Of a stretch of 64,000 nucleotides of DNA, positions 8,360 through 16,041 are shown piece by piece. The first letter of the stretch is position 1. The number at the start of each line of letters is the position of its first letter. Source of the DNA: Mesorhizobium sp. ORS 3359 (GTDB lineage Bacteria > Pseudomonadota > Alphaproteobacteria > Rhizobiales > Rhizobiaceae); contig CCNC01000204.1 in the NCBI GenBank assembly GCA_000824845.1, positions 1-64,000 of the forward strand, given 5' to 3'. Both the position numbers and the translations under genes were made by a program. A model generated the notes under the pieces. The model was not told where the DNA came from. It searched no databases and saw only the letters and a list, made by a program, of their open reading frames with translations.

Positions 8360-9070
8360 ATGACCAGACATCTTTTGCCTATCGCGCTCGCTGCCGCGGT
8401 CGCATTCCCGGCGCTGGCGAGCGCCGCCGACACGCAGCCTCCCCCCCGCATCATCGTGTCCGGCGAAGGCGAAGCGACGGTGGCGCCCGACATGGCGATC
8501 CTTTCGCTCAGCGTCATGCGCGAGGCAAAGAGCGCGCGCGAAGCGCTCGACGCCAACAACGACGCCATGGCGGCGGTGATTGCGGCGATGAAATCCGCCG
8601 GCATTGCCGAGCGTGACCTGCAGACGGCGGGCATCCAGATCAACCCGCGCTACAACTATACCAACAAGGCCGACGGCAGCCAGGAGGCCGAGCTCGTCGC
8701 CTATCAGGTGACCAACACGCTGTCGGTGCGCGTGCGCGACATCGACAAGACTGGCGAGATCCTCGACAAGGCGGTATCGCTCGGCGTCAACCAGGGCGGC
8801 AGCATCGCCTTCACGAATGACGATCCGAAGGCGACGATCACCGAGGCGCGCAAGAAGGCTGTCGCCGATGCAATGGCGAAGGCCAAGACGCTCGCCGAAG
8901 CGGCCGGCGTCAGCCTGGGCAAGGTGCTCGAGATCACCGACCAGAATATTGCGCCGGTGCCGATGCCGATGACGGCCAAATCATTCGACGCGGCCCGTTC
9001 GGCCGTCCCGGTGCAGGCTGGCGAGAATTCCTACAACGTCCAGGTCACTGTCACCTTCGAGCTGAAGTAA
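8360..9070 (+). CDS. SIMPL-domain periplasmic protein, BP26/Omp28-like
   Basis: A 236-residue secreted protein with a signal peptide (cleavage near ALASA-AD, about residue 22) and a full SIMPL (DUF541) domain. Many segments match Brucella BP26/Omp28: SGEGEATVAPDMAILSLSV, AREALDANNDAM, DRDLQTAGI, VSLGVNQGG, AKAKTLAEAAGVSLGKV and the end GENSYNVQVTVTFELK. BP26 is a periplasmic antigen that forms large channel-like oligomers; its role is unsettled. ATG 8360 follows GAGGAG. A strong bidirectional terminator follows the gene. Confidence 0.9.
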   Translation: MTRHLLPIALAAAVAFPALASAADTQPPPRIIVSGEGEATVAPDMAILSLSVMREAKSAREALDANNDAMAAVIAAMKSAGIAERDLQTAGIQINPRYNYTNKADGSQEAELVAYQVTNTLSVRVRDIDKTGEILDKAVSLGVNQGGSIAFTNDDPKATITEARKKAVADAMAKAKTLAEAAGVSLGKVLEITDQNIAPVPMPMTAKSFDAARSAVPVQAGENSYNVQVTVTFELK

Positions 9071-9106
9071 CGCCGTGCCGCGCGCCGCAGGCGCGCCACC
9101 CACACG

Positions 9107-9144
9107 CAAAAAACCCCGGAGGATCGTTTCCTCCGGGGCTTTTT
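9107..9144. terminator. Bidirectional intrinsic terminator
   Basis: CCCCGGAGGA (9114-9123) pairs with TCCTCCGGGG (9129-9138) around a 5-base loop, followed by CTTTTT and preceded by a run of A. It can end both the SIMPL transcript and the convergent small secreted-protein transcript. Confidence 0.92.
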
Positions 9145-9202
9145 CGAGCCACGCCTCATCGTGAGCGGCTCATAGGCGATCCTCGCAGATCGCCTCTCCA
9201 CC

Positions 9203-9559
9203 TCAGCGATAGATGATCGGGCAGCCGCGCTCGTTGGCGAACACCACCACGACGCGGTCGCCATACTGGCGGCCGACCACCTTCACGGTGCGGCGGCTGA
9301 TGTCGACGATGCGGGCGCGGTGCAGGCCCATGCGCTCGGCCTTGTCGAGGGCGCGGTCCGGCGAGCAGCCGCGCCAGTCGCGGTCACGGCGCCAGTCGCG
9401 GCGGTAGTAGCCGTCGTCGTCGCCCGTATAGACGCCGAAGCGCGGATCCTGGTTGTTGCCGAAACCGAGATAAAGGCTGTCCGCATGCGCCGGAATCGCG
9501 GCGAGCGTGCCGAGCCCGACAAGCGCCGAAAGGGCAGCCGTCTTGATCGTGTTGAACAT
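9203..9559 (-). CDS. Small secreted protein of unknown function
   Basis: A 118-residue protein with a clear signal peptide (MFNTIKTAALSALVGLGTLA, cleavage after PAHA). The mature part begins with a Gly/Asp/Tyr/Arg-rich stretch (GDDDGYYRRDWRRDRDWRG), then a compact module with two Cys residues that could form a disulfide (GCSPDRAL and RGCPIIYR). The module CSPxxALxKAxxMGLxxARI is common in short rhizobial periplasmic proteins of unknown role. A hairpin repeat cluster lies upstream. Confidence 0.8.
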   Translation of the reverse strand: MFNTIKTAALSALVGLGTLAAIPAHADSLYLGFGNNQDPRFGVYTGDDDGYYRRDWRRDRDWRGCSPDRALDKAERMGLHRARIVDISRRTVKVVGRQYGDRVVVVFANERGCPIIYR

Positions 9560-9663
9560 CGTCTTCTCTCCTTGTTGCGGGCTTTCGCCCCTAGAACGAT
9601 GACTGGAGAATGCCTTTTTGTGTCTGAACTTTCCGCGAACCGCCCATTCATGTCCGGTTCATG

Positions 9664-9810
9664 TAAGCGCGAACCCGCAGGGTTCGTCGCTCGTATTCAA
9701 AAACGCCACCCCCTCCGGCTCTAAGCGCGAACCCGCAGGATTCGTCGTTCCTTGTCAAAAGCTCGCGCTCGGGGTTCGTCGTCACGATGCGAACTGGTTA
9801 CGGTTCGTCG
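9664..9810. repeat. Cluster of REP-like GCGAACCC/GGGTTCGTCG repeats
   Basis: Two 26-base copies starting TAAGCGCGAACCCGCAGG (9664-9689 and 9722-9747) differ at one base. Each can fold through CGAACCC-GCA-GGGTTCG (perfect in the first copy). Partial GGTTCGTCG copies follow at 9773-9781 and 9802-9810. The last lies inside the 3' end of the YcgN-type gene and supplies its final DDEP codons. Confidence 0.75.
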
Positions 9811-10244
9811 TCCAGTATGTAATCGAAATAGTCGTCCGGCTCGGCCAGATCGGTTTCCTTGGCCTTCACCCGGCCCTGGATCGAAATGCCGGCTTCATGC
9901 ACGGTCGCAGCACTTCCCGAAACAAGCCTGTGCCACCAATAGAGATCATGGCCCTCGGCGATTAGCCGGTAGGCGCAGGTCTTGGGCAGCCAGGTGATGG
10001 TGCGCACGTTCTGCGGCGTCAGCCCGACGCAGTCGGGCACCCTTGCCAGCCGGTTTGCATAGTCGGAGCAACGGCAGCTTTCGGGGTCGAACAGCCGGCA
10101 GCCAACGCTTGTCCAGAAGATCTCGCCCGTATCCTCGTCCTCGAGCTTCGACAGGCAGCATTTGCCGCAGCCGTCGCAAAGCGATTCCCACTCGGCCGGG
10201 GTCATCGTCTCAAGCGTCTTGGTTTTCCAGAATGGCGCGGTCAT
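9798..10244 (-). CDS. YcgN/YkgJ-family cysteine-cluster protein (UPF0260)
   Basis: A 148-residue protein of the UPF0260 family. Conserved Cys pairs are CDGCGKCC, GCRLFDPESCRCSDY and PDCVGL, a pattern thought to bind zinc or an iron-sulfur centre. Other family landmarks are WLPKTCAYR and WHRLVSG. ATG 10244 gives the usual family start (MTAPFWKTKTLETM); an in-frame extension to 10280 is not needed. Function unknown. Its last codons are made from a dispersed repeat. Confidence 0.88.
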   Translation of the reverse strand: MTAPFWKTKTLETMTPAEWESLCDGCGKCCLSKLEDEDTGEIFWTSVGCRLFDPESCRCSDYANRLARVPDCVGLTPQNVRTITWLPKTCAYRLIAEGHDLYWWHRLVSGSAATVHEAGISIQGRVKAKETDLAEPDDYFDYILDDEP

Positions 10245-10441
10245 GGGGGTGGATTTGGCCCTCCGCGACCTCCCGGTCAAGCGCTGCTGTCACAGCGACC
10301 CGGTATCAACATTAGAAAGACACGAAATTGCCTTCAAAAGGCCGGCCGAACATCCTTGGCTGGCGTCAATGCCCTGTAACGGAACCAATTGCGGCTGATG
10401 AAAGTTTGGGCAGGGATGGGACCCCATTAGGAGAAAATGAT

Positions 10442-12829
10442 ATGAAACGCCAACCACGGATTCTGGCGGGCACGGCAATCGGCCTGCTTATGGCATCCGC
10501 GCCGTTGGGCGCGTACCCGCTGCAGGGAGGTGTCGCTTCGGGCAGCCTGCACGGCGCACCGTTGATATTGGCTCAGGCCGCTTGCGCAGAAGGCCAGTCG
10601 GCCGAGGAATGCGCGCAGGGCGGAGCCGAACAGCCAAAGAAGAGGAAGCGCGAGCAGCAGCAAAGCGAATCGGCGCCGGCAGCCGAGCAGGCAGCACCTG
10701 CCGAGACCGAGCAACAGCCGCGCAAGAAGCGGCAGCAGCAGATGGACAATGCCCAGTCCGGGGAAGCCCCGGCCGAGCAGCAGTTCAAGCCGCGCAAGAA
10801 ACGCGACCAGCAGCAGATTGAGGCAGCGCCGGCCGATCAGGGCGGCCAACCCGCGACCGACGAGCAGCAATTGAAGCCGCGCAAGAAGCGCGACCAGCAA
10901 CAGCAGATCGAGGCCGCGCCGGCCGGCCAGGGTGGCGCACAAGCGACCGAGGAACTGCAGCCACGCAAGAAAAAGCGCGATCAGCAGCAGCAGATCGAGG
11001 CCGCTCCGGCTGACCAGCAGCCTGCGGAACAGGTTGCGCCGGCTGCCGGTGATCAGCAGCAAGGCAACCAGGGCCGCAAAAAGCGCAAGCACGATCAGCA
11101 GCAGAGCGAGCCCGCCGGCCAGGCCGGCGAGCAGGTCGCGCCGACCGACCAGACCGCCCCCGCCAACGACAATCAGCAAGGCGGCAACCAGTTCAAGAAG
11201 AGGCACAAGCAGAACCAGCAGGGCGAGACCGCCCCGGCGGAGCAGACGCAGACCAATGAACCCGTGCCGCAGGCCGAACCGTTGCAGACCGGCGAGCAGC
11301 CGGCCCAGGGCGGAGAGACCCAGGACAAGAAGAAACGCGGCAAGAAACCGACGGCCGAGCAGCCTGCTGCCGGGCAGCAACCGGCGACGGGCGAGCAGCC
11401 GGCAACAGGCACTCAGCAGCCAACCACGGGTGAGCAAACCCAAGGTAGGAAGCAGTTCGGCAAGAAGCCGTTGACCGAACAGCCCACGACTGGAGAGCAG
11501 CCGGCGACAGGCCAACAGCCTGCTACAGGTGAACAGCCGGCCAACAACGATCAGCCCGCCAACAACAACCAGCCCACTAATGGCGGCAACGCCGCGCAAG
11601 GCGAAACCGCTAATCCGAATGAGGCGCCCGTCCTCGACAGCCAGAAAGATGCCGTGCGCAAGCACCGAGGCCGCAACGACAACGGCCAGAACGGCGGTGC
11701 CCAAACCGGTGGTGCCCAGACCGGTGGCGCTCAAACTGGAAATGGCCAGGCCGCCACTGGCCAAAACGCCAACCAGGCCGGACAGCAAGGCGGCGAGCAG
11801 GCGCAGCAGCCGGCTCCGGTCGATCAGGGCCCGCCGCCTACCGACGACAAGTCGGCGCAGCAGGCGATCAAGCCCGAGAGGATCGTCCCGGTCGACCAGG
11901 AGAAAGGCAAGCGCATCGAGCTTACGCCAGAACAGGTCGTGCGCGAGCGTCGCCGGCCGCAGGGCGCGGATGTCGTCAAGCAGTTCGGCGACCGCGTGAT
12001 CCTGCAGTTCAACAACCAGACATTCGTGGAAAGCAACGAGGCGCCTCGCATCACCCGCGGCGCCAGGGACGTCTACTACGAGGATCTCTCAGGCGGCCGC
12101 ACCCGCGAAATCGTCGAGCGCGACAACGGCGTCAGGATCATCACCGTCCGCAATCGTAATGGCGACATCATCCGGCGATCGCGCATTACGCCGGATGGCC
12201 GCGAATATGTGCTGACCTATGTCGACGAGCGCTACTACAACGATGTCGACGAGTGGCGCGATCCCGGCGACGAGCTGCCGCCGATGCGGCTGACCATCCC
12301 GCGGCGGGATTACATCCTGGATTCCGAGGATGTCCAGAGCGACGACGACTATTACACCTTCCTCGAGCAGCCCCCGGTGGAAAGGGTGCAGCGTCTCTAC
12401 TCGATCGACGAGGTCAAGCGGTCAGCCCGCGTGCGCGACATCGCCCGTCGTATCGACCTCGACACGCTGAACTTCGACTTCGGCTCGGCCACGATCTCCG
12501 ACGCCGAGGTGCAGAAGCTCGATGGCGTCGCCAGTGCCATCGAAAAACTGCTCAAGAAGAACCCTGCCGAGACCTTCCTGATCGAAGGCCATACCGACGC
12601 CGTCGGCACGCCGGAGGCAAACCTGGCGCTGTCGGACCGCCGTGCCGAAGCCGTTGCCGAGGCGCTGACCAACGCCTTTGGCATCCCGGCCGAGAACCTC
12701 ACCACGCAGGGCTATGGCGAGGAATATCTCAAAGTGAACACGCCTGGGCCGAACCGCGAGAACCGTCGTGTCGCCATCCGCCGCATCACTTCGCTGGTGG
12801 CGCCGGTGCCGAGCAACAGCGAGCAGTAA
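10442..12829 (+). CDS. OmpA-family protein with long low-complexity repeat region
   Basis: A 795-residue exported protein. Signal peptide residues 1-24. Residues about 55-480 are a low-complexity region of Gln, Pro, Ala, Glu and Lys/Arg with about seven RKKR-QQQ-QIEAAPA-like units (about 10642-11250), a TGEQPATG block (about 11380-11560) and three GGAQT units (11692-11740). A conserved 150-residue module follows, then a C-terminal OmpA peptidoglycan-binding domain (about 670-785: FDFGSATI, IEGHTDAVG, SDRRAEAV, NRRVAIRR). It probably ties the outer membrane or periplasm to peptidoglycan. Start by the AGGAGAAAATGAT ribosome site. Repeat copy number may vary between strains. Confidence 0.9.
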   Translation: MKRQPRILAGTAIGLLMASAPLGAYPLQGGVASGSLHGAPLILAQAACAEGQSAEECAQGGAEQPKKRKREQQQSESAPAAEQAAPAETEQQPRKKRQQQMDNAQSGEAPAEQQFKPRKKRDQQQIEAAPADQGGQPATDEQQLKPRKKRDQQQQIEAAPAGQGGAQATEELQPRKKKRDQQQQIEAAPADQQPAEQVAPAAGDQQQGNQGRKKRKHDQQQSEPAGQAGEQVAPTDQTAPANDNQQGGNQFKKRHKQNQQGETAPAEQTQTNEPVPQAEPLQTGEQPAQGGETQDKKKRGKKPTAEQPAAGQQPATGEQPATGTQQPTTGEQTQGRKQFGKKPLTEQPTTGEQPATGQQPATGEQPANNDQPANNNQPTNGGNAAQGETANPNEAPVLDSQKDAVRKHRGRNDNGQNGGAQTGGAQTGGAQTGNGQAATGQNANQAGQQGGEQAQQPAPVDQGPPPTDDKSAQQAIKPERIVPVDQEKGKRIELTPEQVVRERRRPQGADVVKQFGDRVILQFNNQTFVESNEAPRITRGARDVYYEDLSGGRTREIVERDNGVRIITVRNRNGDIIRRSRITPDGREYVLTYVDERYYNDVDEWRDPGDELPPMRLTIPRRDYILDSEDVQSDDDYYTFLEQPPVERVQRLYSIDEVKRSARVRDIARRIDLDTLNFDFGSATISDAEVQKLDGVASAIEKLLKKNPAETFLIEGHTDAVGTPEANLALSDRRAEAVAEALTNAFGIPAENLTTQGYGEEYLKVNTPGPNRENRRVAIRRITSLVAPVPSNSEQ

Positions 12830-12830
12830 T

Positions 12831-12931
12831 CGATGCATGTCGCCCAAAACTGTGCAGCGGTTTTGGGGTAACGACATGCATTAGACAAAGACATAGACCG
12901 CGCCGCGCTGAATTCGTTCAGCGCGACGCGG
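12831..12931. repeat. Rhizobial dispersed palindromic element
   Basis: Two adjacent stem-loops. The first has arms ATGCATGTCG / CGACATGCAT (12833-12842, 12872-12881) with inner CCAAAAC / GTTTTGG arms. The second has CGCGCTGAA-TTCG-TTCAGCGCG (12904-12925) extended by CCGCG/CGCGG. From memory, this two-hairpin layout matches an intergenic repeat scattered through Rhizobium, Sinorhizobium and Mesorhizobium genomes. It begins right after the ompA-type stop codon. Confidence 0.75.
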
Positions 12932-12987
12932 TTTAGCCTTTGATTTCAAGGTCCTGATAGGATTTTTGGAACCAGCGCTTGAGACGA

Positions 12988-13015
12988 ACGCCCGTCCGCG
13001 TCGGACGGGCGTTTT
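12988..13015 (+). terminator. Intrinsic terminator
   Basis: ACGCCCGTCCG (12988-12998) pairs with CGGACGGGCGT (13002-13012) around a 3-base loop, followed by a short T-run. It lies downstream of the OmpA-family gene and the palindromic element and probably ends that transcript. Confidence 0.8.
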
Positions 13016-13029
13016 CCTTTCCTGGCTCA

Positions 13030-13176
13030 AGAAGATTTGTCCTGTCGACTGGAGCTAACTCATTGAATTGCCGCATTGCGACACCCAGATTCTGGTCCGG
13101 GCGTTCCCTGCCCTGTCCCGACTCCAGCGGGACATGACTGAGCCCCGCCGGTCCCCCTCTCCGGCGGGGTTTTTTG
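13030..13176 (+). ncRNA. Candidate small RNA ending in an orphan terminator
   Basis: A stretch without a gene ends in the strong terminator CCCCGCCGG (13143-13151) / CCGGCGGGG (13161-13169) plus six T. Two further hairpins precede it: CCAGA-T-TCTGG (about 13085-13095) and TGTCCCG-N7-CGGGACA (13114-13134). The OmpA-family transcript already has its own terminator at 12988-13015, so this one has no obvious gene to serve. The 5' end is not defined, and I do not recognise a known RNA family. Confidence 0.4.
13143..13176 (+). terminator. Intrinsic terminator without an upstream gene
   Basis: A 9-bp GC-only stem (13143-13151 with 13161-13169), 9-base loop and TTTTTT tail. It points in the + direction, 60 bases before the UPF0114 gene. 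Confidence 0.88.
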
Positions 13177-13235
13177 CTTGAAAACCGGCCCTGTCTGGCC
13201 GAAATACCTCTATCGCAATCTGACCGGAACCCTTC

Positions 13236-13751
13236 ATGAAGCGTCTCGAACTCGCCATCGAATCCGTCATCCTGGCCTCGCGCTGGCTGCTGGTCGCCTT
13301 CTATCTCGGGCTCGGCGTCGCGCTGGCGATCTACGCGCTCTCGTTCGGCAAGAAGCTCTACGAGTTCGTGACGAGCGTCTTCACGCTCGGCGACACGGAC
13401 ACGATCCTGAAGATGCTCGGCCTGATCGACGCCGCGCTTGTCGCCTCACTGGTAGTGATGGTGATCATCTCGGGCTACGAGAATTTCGTCAGCCGCTTCG
13501 ACGATCAGGACGGCGAGGTCCATTGGCTGGGCACGATCGATGTCGGCTCGCTGAAGGTCAAGGTCGCCTCGACCATCGTCGCGATCTCGTCGATCCATCT
13601 GCTGCAGATCTTCCTCAATCACGCTTCCTACACGGCGGAGCAACTGATGTGGCTGACCATCATGCATCTGGCCTTCGTGCTTTCGGCGCTGATGCTGGCC
13701 TATATCGACCGGGTGATGGCGCTGGCCAAAGGCAAGAAGATGGAAGAGTAG
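13236..13751 (+). CDS. UPF0114/YqhA-family membrane protein
   Basis: A 171-residue inner-membrane protein of the YqhA (TIGR00645) family with about four hydrophobic segments (ILASRWLLVAFYLGLGVALA, LIDAALVASLVVMVIISGY, a helix near residue 110, and a C-terminal helix near 140-160). Family landmarks are GYENFVSRFD, WLGTIDVGSLKVKVASTIVAISSI and DRVMALAKGKK. Function unknown. It appears to be a single-gene unit. Confidence 0.9.
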   Translation: MKRLELAIESVILASRWLLVAFYLGLGVALAIYALSFGKKLYEFVTSVFTLGDTDTILKMLGLIDAALVASLVVMVIISGYENFVSRFDDQDGEVHWLGTIDVGSLKVKVASTIVAISSIHLLQIFLNHASYTAEQLMWLTIMHLAFVLSALMLAYIDRVMALAKGKKMEE

Positions 13752-13880
13752 GCGCGAAGAGGCGCTCGGGCCCCTAAGAAACCCAAGCGCACCTTGCGTT
13801 TACCATCCACGGCGGCGTGCACTGTTCCGTAAACCGGGACACAGCTGCGTGTCGTTTGCGACAGGCGGGTGGCGCGGCCC

Positions 13881-14750
13881 TCAGGCCGCGCTCGCGATCC
13901 CGGCCGCAAAGTCGCGATAGGTGTGCAGGGGGCGGCCCAAAATACTGGTCAGCCGTGCAACGTCATCGGCCTCCGGGATCATGCCGTCGCTGACATAGCG
14001 CTCGGCCATCAGGCGCATCTCGTAGGCGGTCCATTTTGGCATGAAGCTCGCCATGTTCTGCTCGAACGCGCCGGGATCGTCGCCCCCATAGACCACCGGG
14101 CGGCCCAGAAGGTCCGACCAGATCGTAGCCACGTCGAGGCCGGTCAGCGTGTCAGGCCCCACCACGTTGATGATCTCGATCGGCAGCTTGCCGGGTGCGG
14201 CGTCGCGACGAATCAGCTCGATCGCGGCTACTTCCGCGATGTCACGGGCGTCGACCATGGCTACGCCCTTGCTGCCAATCGGCATCGGGTAGACGCCATG
14301 CTCCATGATGACGTTCTTTACCATCGACTCGTTGTCGATGAAGTAGGTCGGACGCAAGATGGTGGCGCTGAAGTCCATCTGCGCCAGCATGCGCTCGGCG
14401 CCGAATTTCACCGCGAAATGCGGGACGTTCACCGCCCGATCGGCTTCGAACACGGAGAGATAGACGACACGCTCGACGCCCGCTTCGCGAGCAACGTTGA
14501 GCGTGATGATCGCCTGGGCAAATTCGTCACCTGTGACGGCATTGAGCAGGAAGAGCGTGCTCACGTCCTTGAAGGCGCTGCGCAGTGCGCCGATGTCGAG
14601 GAGATCGCCCTTGGCGACGCCGACACCGGTCGGAAAGTTGGCTTTCGCGGCGTCGCGGGTCAGCACGCGCACCGTCGCGCCGCGCTGGAGGAGTTGATCG
14701 ACGACATGGCGGCCGACGCGGCCGGTGGCACCTGTAACGAGGATGGTCAT
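13881..14750 (-). CDS. NmrA-like NAD(P)-binding SDR
   Basis: A 289-residue atypical SDR. The N-terminal GATGRVG nucleotide motif begins at residue 7 and the sequence follows the NmrA/YtfG quinone-reductase-like group (VRVLTRDAAKANFP, VVYLSVFEAD, ILRPTYFIDN). These proteins bind NAD(P)(H) and act as redox sensors or reductases. It is divergent from a LysR gene starting about 120 bases away, which probably controls it. Confidence 0.85.
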   Translation of the reverse strand: MTILVTGATGRVGRHVVDQLLQRGATVRVLTRDAAKANFPTGVGVAKGDLLDIGALRSAFKDVSTLFLLNAVTGDEFAQAIITLNVAREAGVERVVYLSVFEADRAVNVPHFAVKFGAERMLAQMDFSATILRPTYFIDNESMVKNVIMEHGVYPMPIGSKGVAMVDARDIAEVAAIELIRRDAAPGKLPIEIINVVGPDTLTGLDVATIWSDLLGRPVVYGGDDPGAFEQNMASFMPKWTAYEMRLMAERYVSDGMIPEADDVARLTSILGRPLHTYRDFAAGIASAA

Positions 14751-14868
14751 TGGGGTTCACTTTCTGTTTGAGCTAAGAGGCACGCCCAAAATGAGTGATC
14801 CACATTCATGCCGATAGATGGTATGTTTGGACAGGTCGTCTCATTGGTGGAACAGCAAAGACAAAATC

Positions 14869-15762
14869 GTGGATCTTCTCGCTCTTGCCGACTTCAACCT
14901 GGTGGCCCGCCACGGTGGGTTCGGAAAGGCCTCGCGTGCAGCCGGCCGGCCAAAGGCTACTCTTTCCAGACGCGTGGCCGATCTCGAGGCAAGTCTTGAT
15001 CTTCGCCTGTTCGAACGTGGTTCGCGGACGCTCAAGCTGACGGAGGAGGGACGAGCCCTGTTTGAACGAACGGGCTTTCTGCTCACAGAACTTGATGAGA
15101 CGGCGAAGGCGATCGCTTCGGGCGGCCGTAGCCCGCGTGGCCGCCTGCGCATCAGCGCGCCACTGCTCTTTTCTCAGACTGCGGTCGGAAAGCTCGCGGC
15201 CGGCTTCGTCCTTAAATATCCGGAGTTTCGGTTGGAGATCACCACCGAAGACAGGGCCGTAGACATGATCGAAGAAGCCTACGACCTCGTCATCCGGGTC
15301 AACCCGGAGCCGGACGCCACCCTTGTTGGACGCGTGTTTCTGCGCGATCGGCTGGTGGTGGTGGCCAGTCCGCGCCTGACGCTCCCTGCCCGGGGAGGTC
15401 TCGTTCCCGCGATCAGTCGAGGCTCGTTGAACGAGTCCGAGGCCTGGCAAGTCACGACCTCGTCCGGCAAGTCGACGATCAACGCCAAGCCGGTGCTCGG
15501 CCTGGCGTCGTTCGTCATGGTCCGGGATGCGGTGCGCATGGGGCTCGGCGCCGCGCGCCTGCCGTTGTCGCTTGCCAGCGGCGATTTGGCTGCCGGCACG
15601 CTGGTGCATTGGGGTGATGTGTCAGGGCCCGAGACGACGCTTTGGGCCCTTTATCCCTCGAGGCGTTTGCTCAGCCCCCGCGTGTCAGCGTTCCTCGACT
15701 ACTTGAAGGAAGCCTTTCCGCAGGGGACGGCTGAGGAATTGGCAGCCTATGTCGCGGACTGA
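14869..15762 (+). CDS. LysR-family transcriptional regulator
   Basis: A 297-residue regulator with an N-terminal winged helix (ADFNLVARHGGFGKASRAAG, KATLSRRVADLEASLDLRLF) and a C-terminal substrate-binding domain (LRISAPLLFSQ, VIRVNPEPDATLVGR). I prefer GTG 14869 because it gives the normal LysR start; ATG 14818 would add 17 unusual residues and neither has a strong ribosome site. It belongs to the CrgA/DmlR-like group and is divergent from the NmrA-like SDR gene, its likely target. Confidence 0.88.
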   Translation: MDLLALADFNLVARHGGFGKASRAAGRPKATLSRRVADLEASLDLRLFERGSRTLKLTEEGRALFERTGFLLTELDETAKAIASGGRSPRGRLRISAPLLFSQTAVGKLAAGFVLKYPEFRLEITTEDRAVDMIEEAYDLVIRVNPEPDATLVGRVFLRDRLVVVASPRLTLPARGGLVPAISRGSLNESEAWQVTTSSGKSTINAKPVLGLASFVMVRDAVRMGLGAARLPLSLASGDLAAGTLVHWGDVSGPETTLWALYPSRRLLSPRVSAFLDYLKEAFPQGTAEELAAYVAD

Positions 15763-15905
15763 GCAATTCGGCCACCTTTCCTACGAACCCACCGTCACCG
15801 CCCGGCGCCGTCGATTCGAGTTCGTCGACAAGGAAAGGGGCCGCTGCTTCGGTTTCGGCGAAGCAAAGGACAGAAAAAGACTTCTTTAGGCGACCCGGCC
15901 CGGAT

Positions 15906-15983
15906 GCTCTCTTGCGGGACCTAGAACAAGGCCCGCCTGGGAGGGCGACGCATAACAAGAGAGCGGCTGCCGAAACGACAGCC
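15906..15983 (+). promoter_or_regulatory. Structured leader upstream of the ABC binding-protein gene
   Basis: A perfect 9-bp outer stem GCTCTCTTG (15906-15914) / CAAGAGAGC (15956-15964) encloses 41 bases that can form CGGG/CCCG or the competing CGCC-TGGGAG-GGCG hairpin. It is followed at once by GGCTG-N9-CAGCC (15965-15983). The start codon is 58 bases further on. The layout suggests a riboswitch or attenuator, but I could not match a known class. Confidence 0.4.
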
Positions 15984-16041
15984 TGGCATACGCCACTCGA
16001 AATGAGGCCGATGCCAGCAACAGCCATGGGGAACCACGACA

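Noticed and set aside
10381..10406. EcfG-type promoter before the OmpA-family gene
   Set aside because: GGAAC at 10381 is followed by GTT only after 18 bases and with A in place of the consensus C, so it is too weak to call.
10640..11600. CRISPR-like repeat array
   Set aside because: The repeats are in-frame protein repeats of uneven length inside a single coding sequence, not identical repeats with unique spacers.
15770..16041. Guanidine-I (ykkC) riboswitch upstream of the SsuA/TauA-type importer
   Set aside because: A GGGA...GCCCG...GGGAGG-like stretch at 15915-15945 recalls the 3' part of ykkC, but the conserved 5' motifs (CTAGGGTTCCG, GGTCCGAGAG) are missing. TPP, cobalamin and SAM-II cores are also absent.
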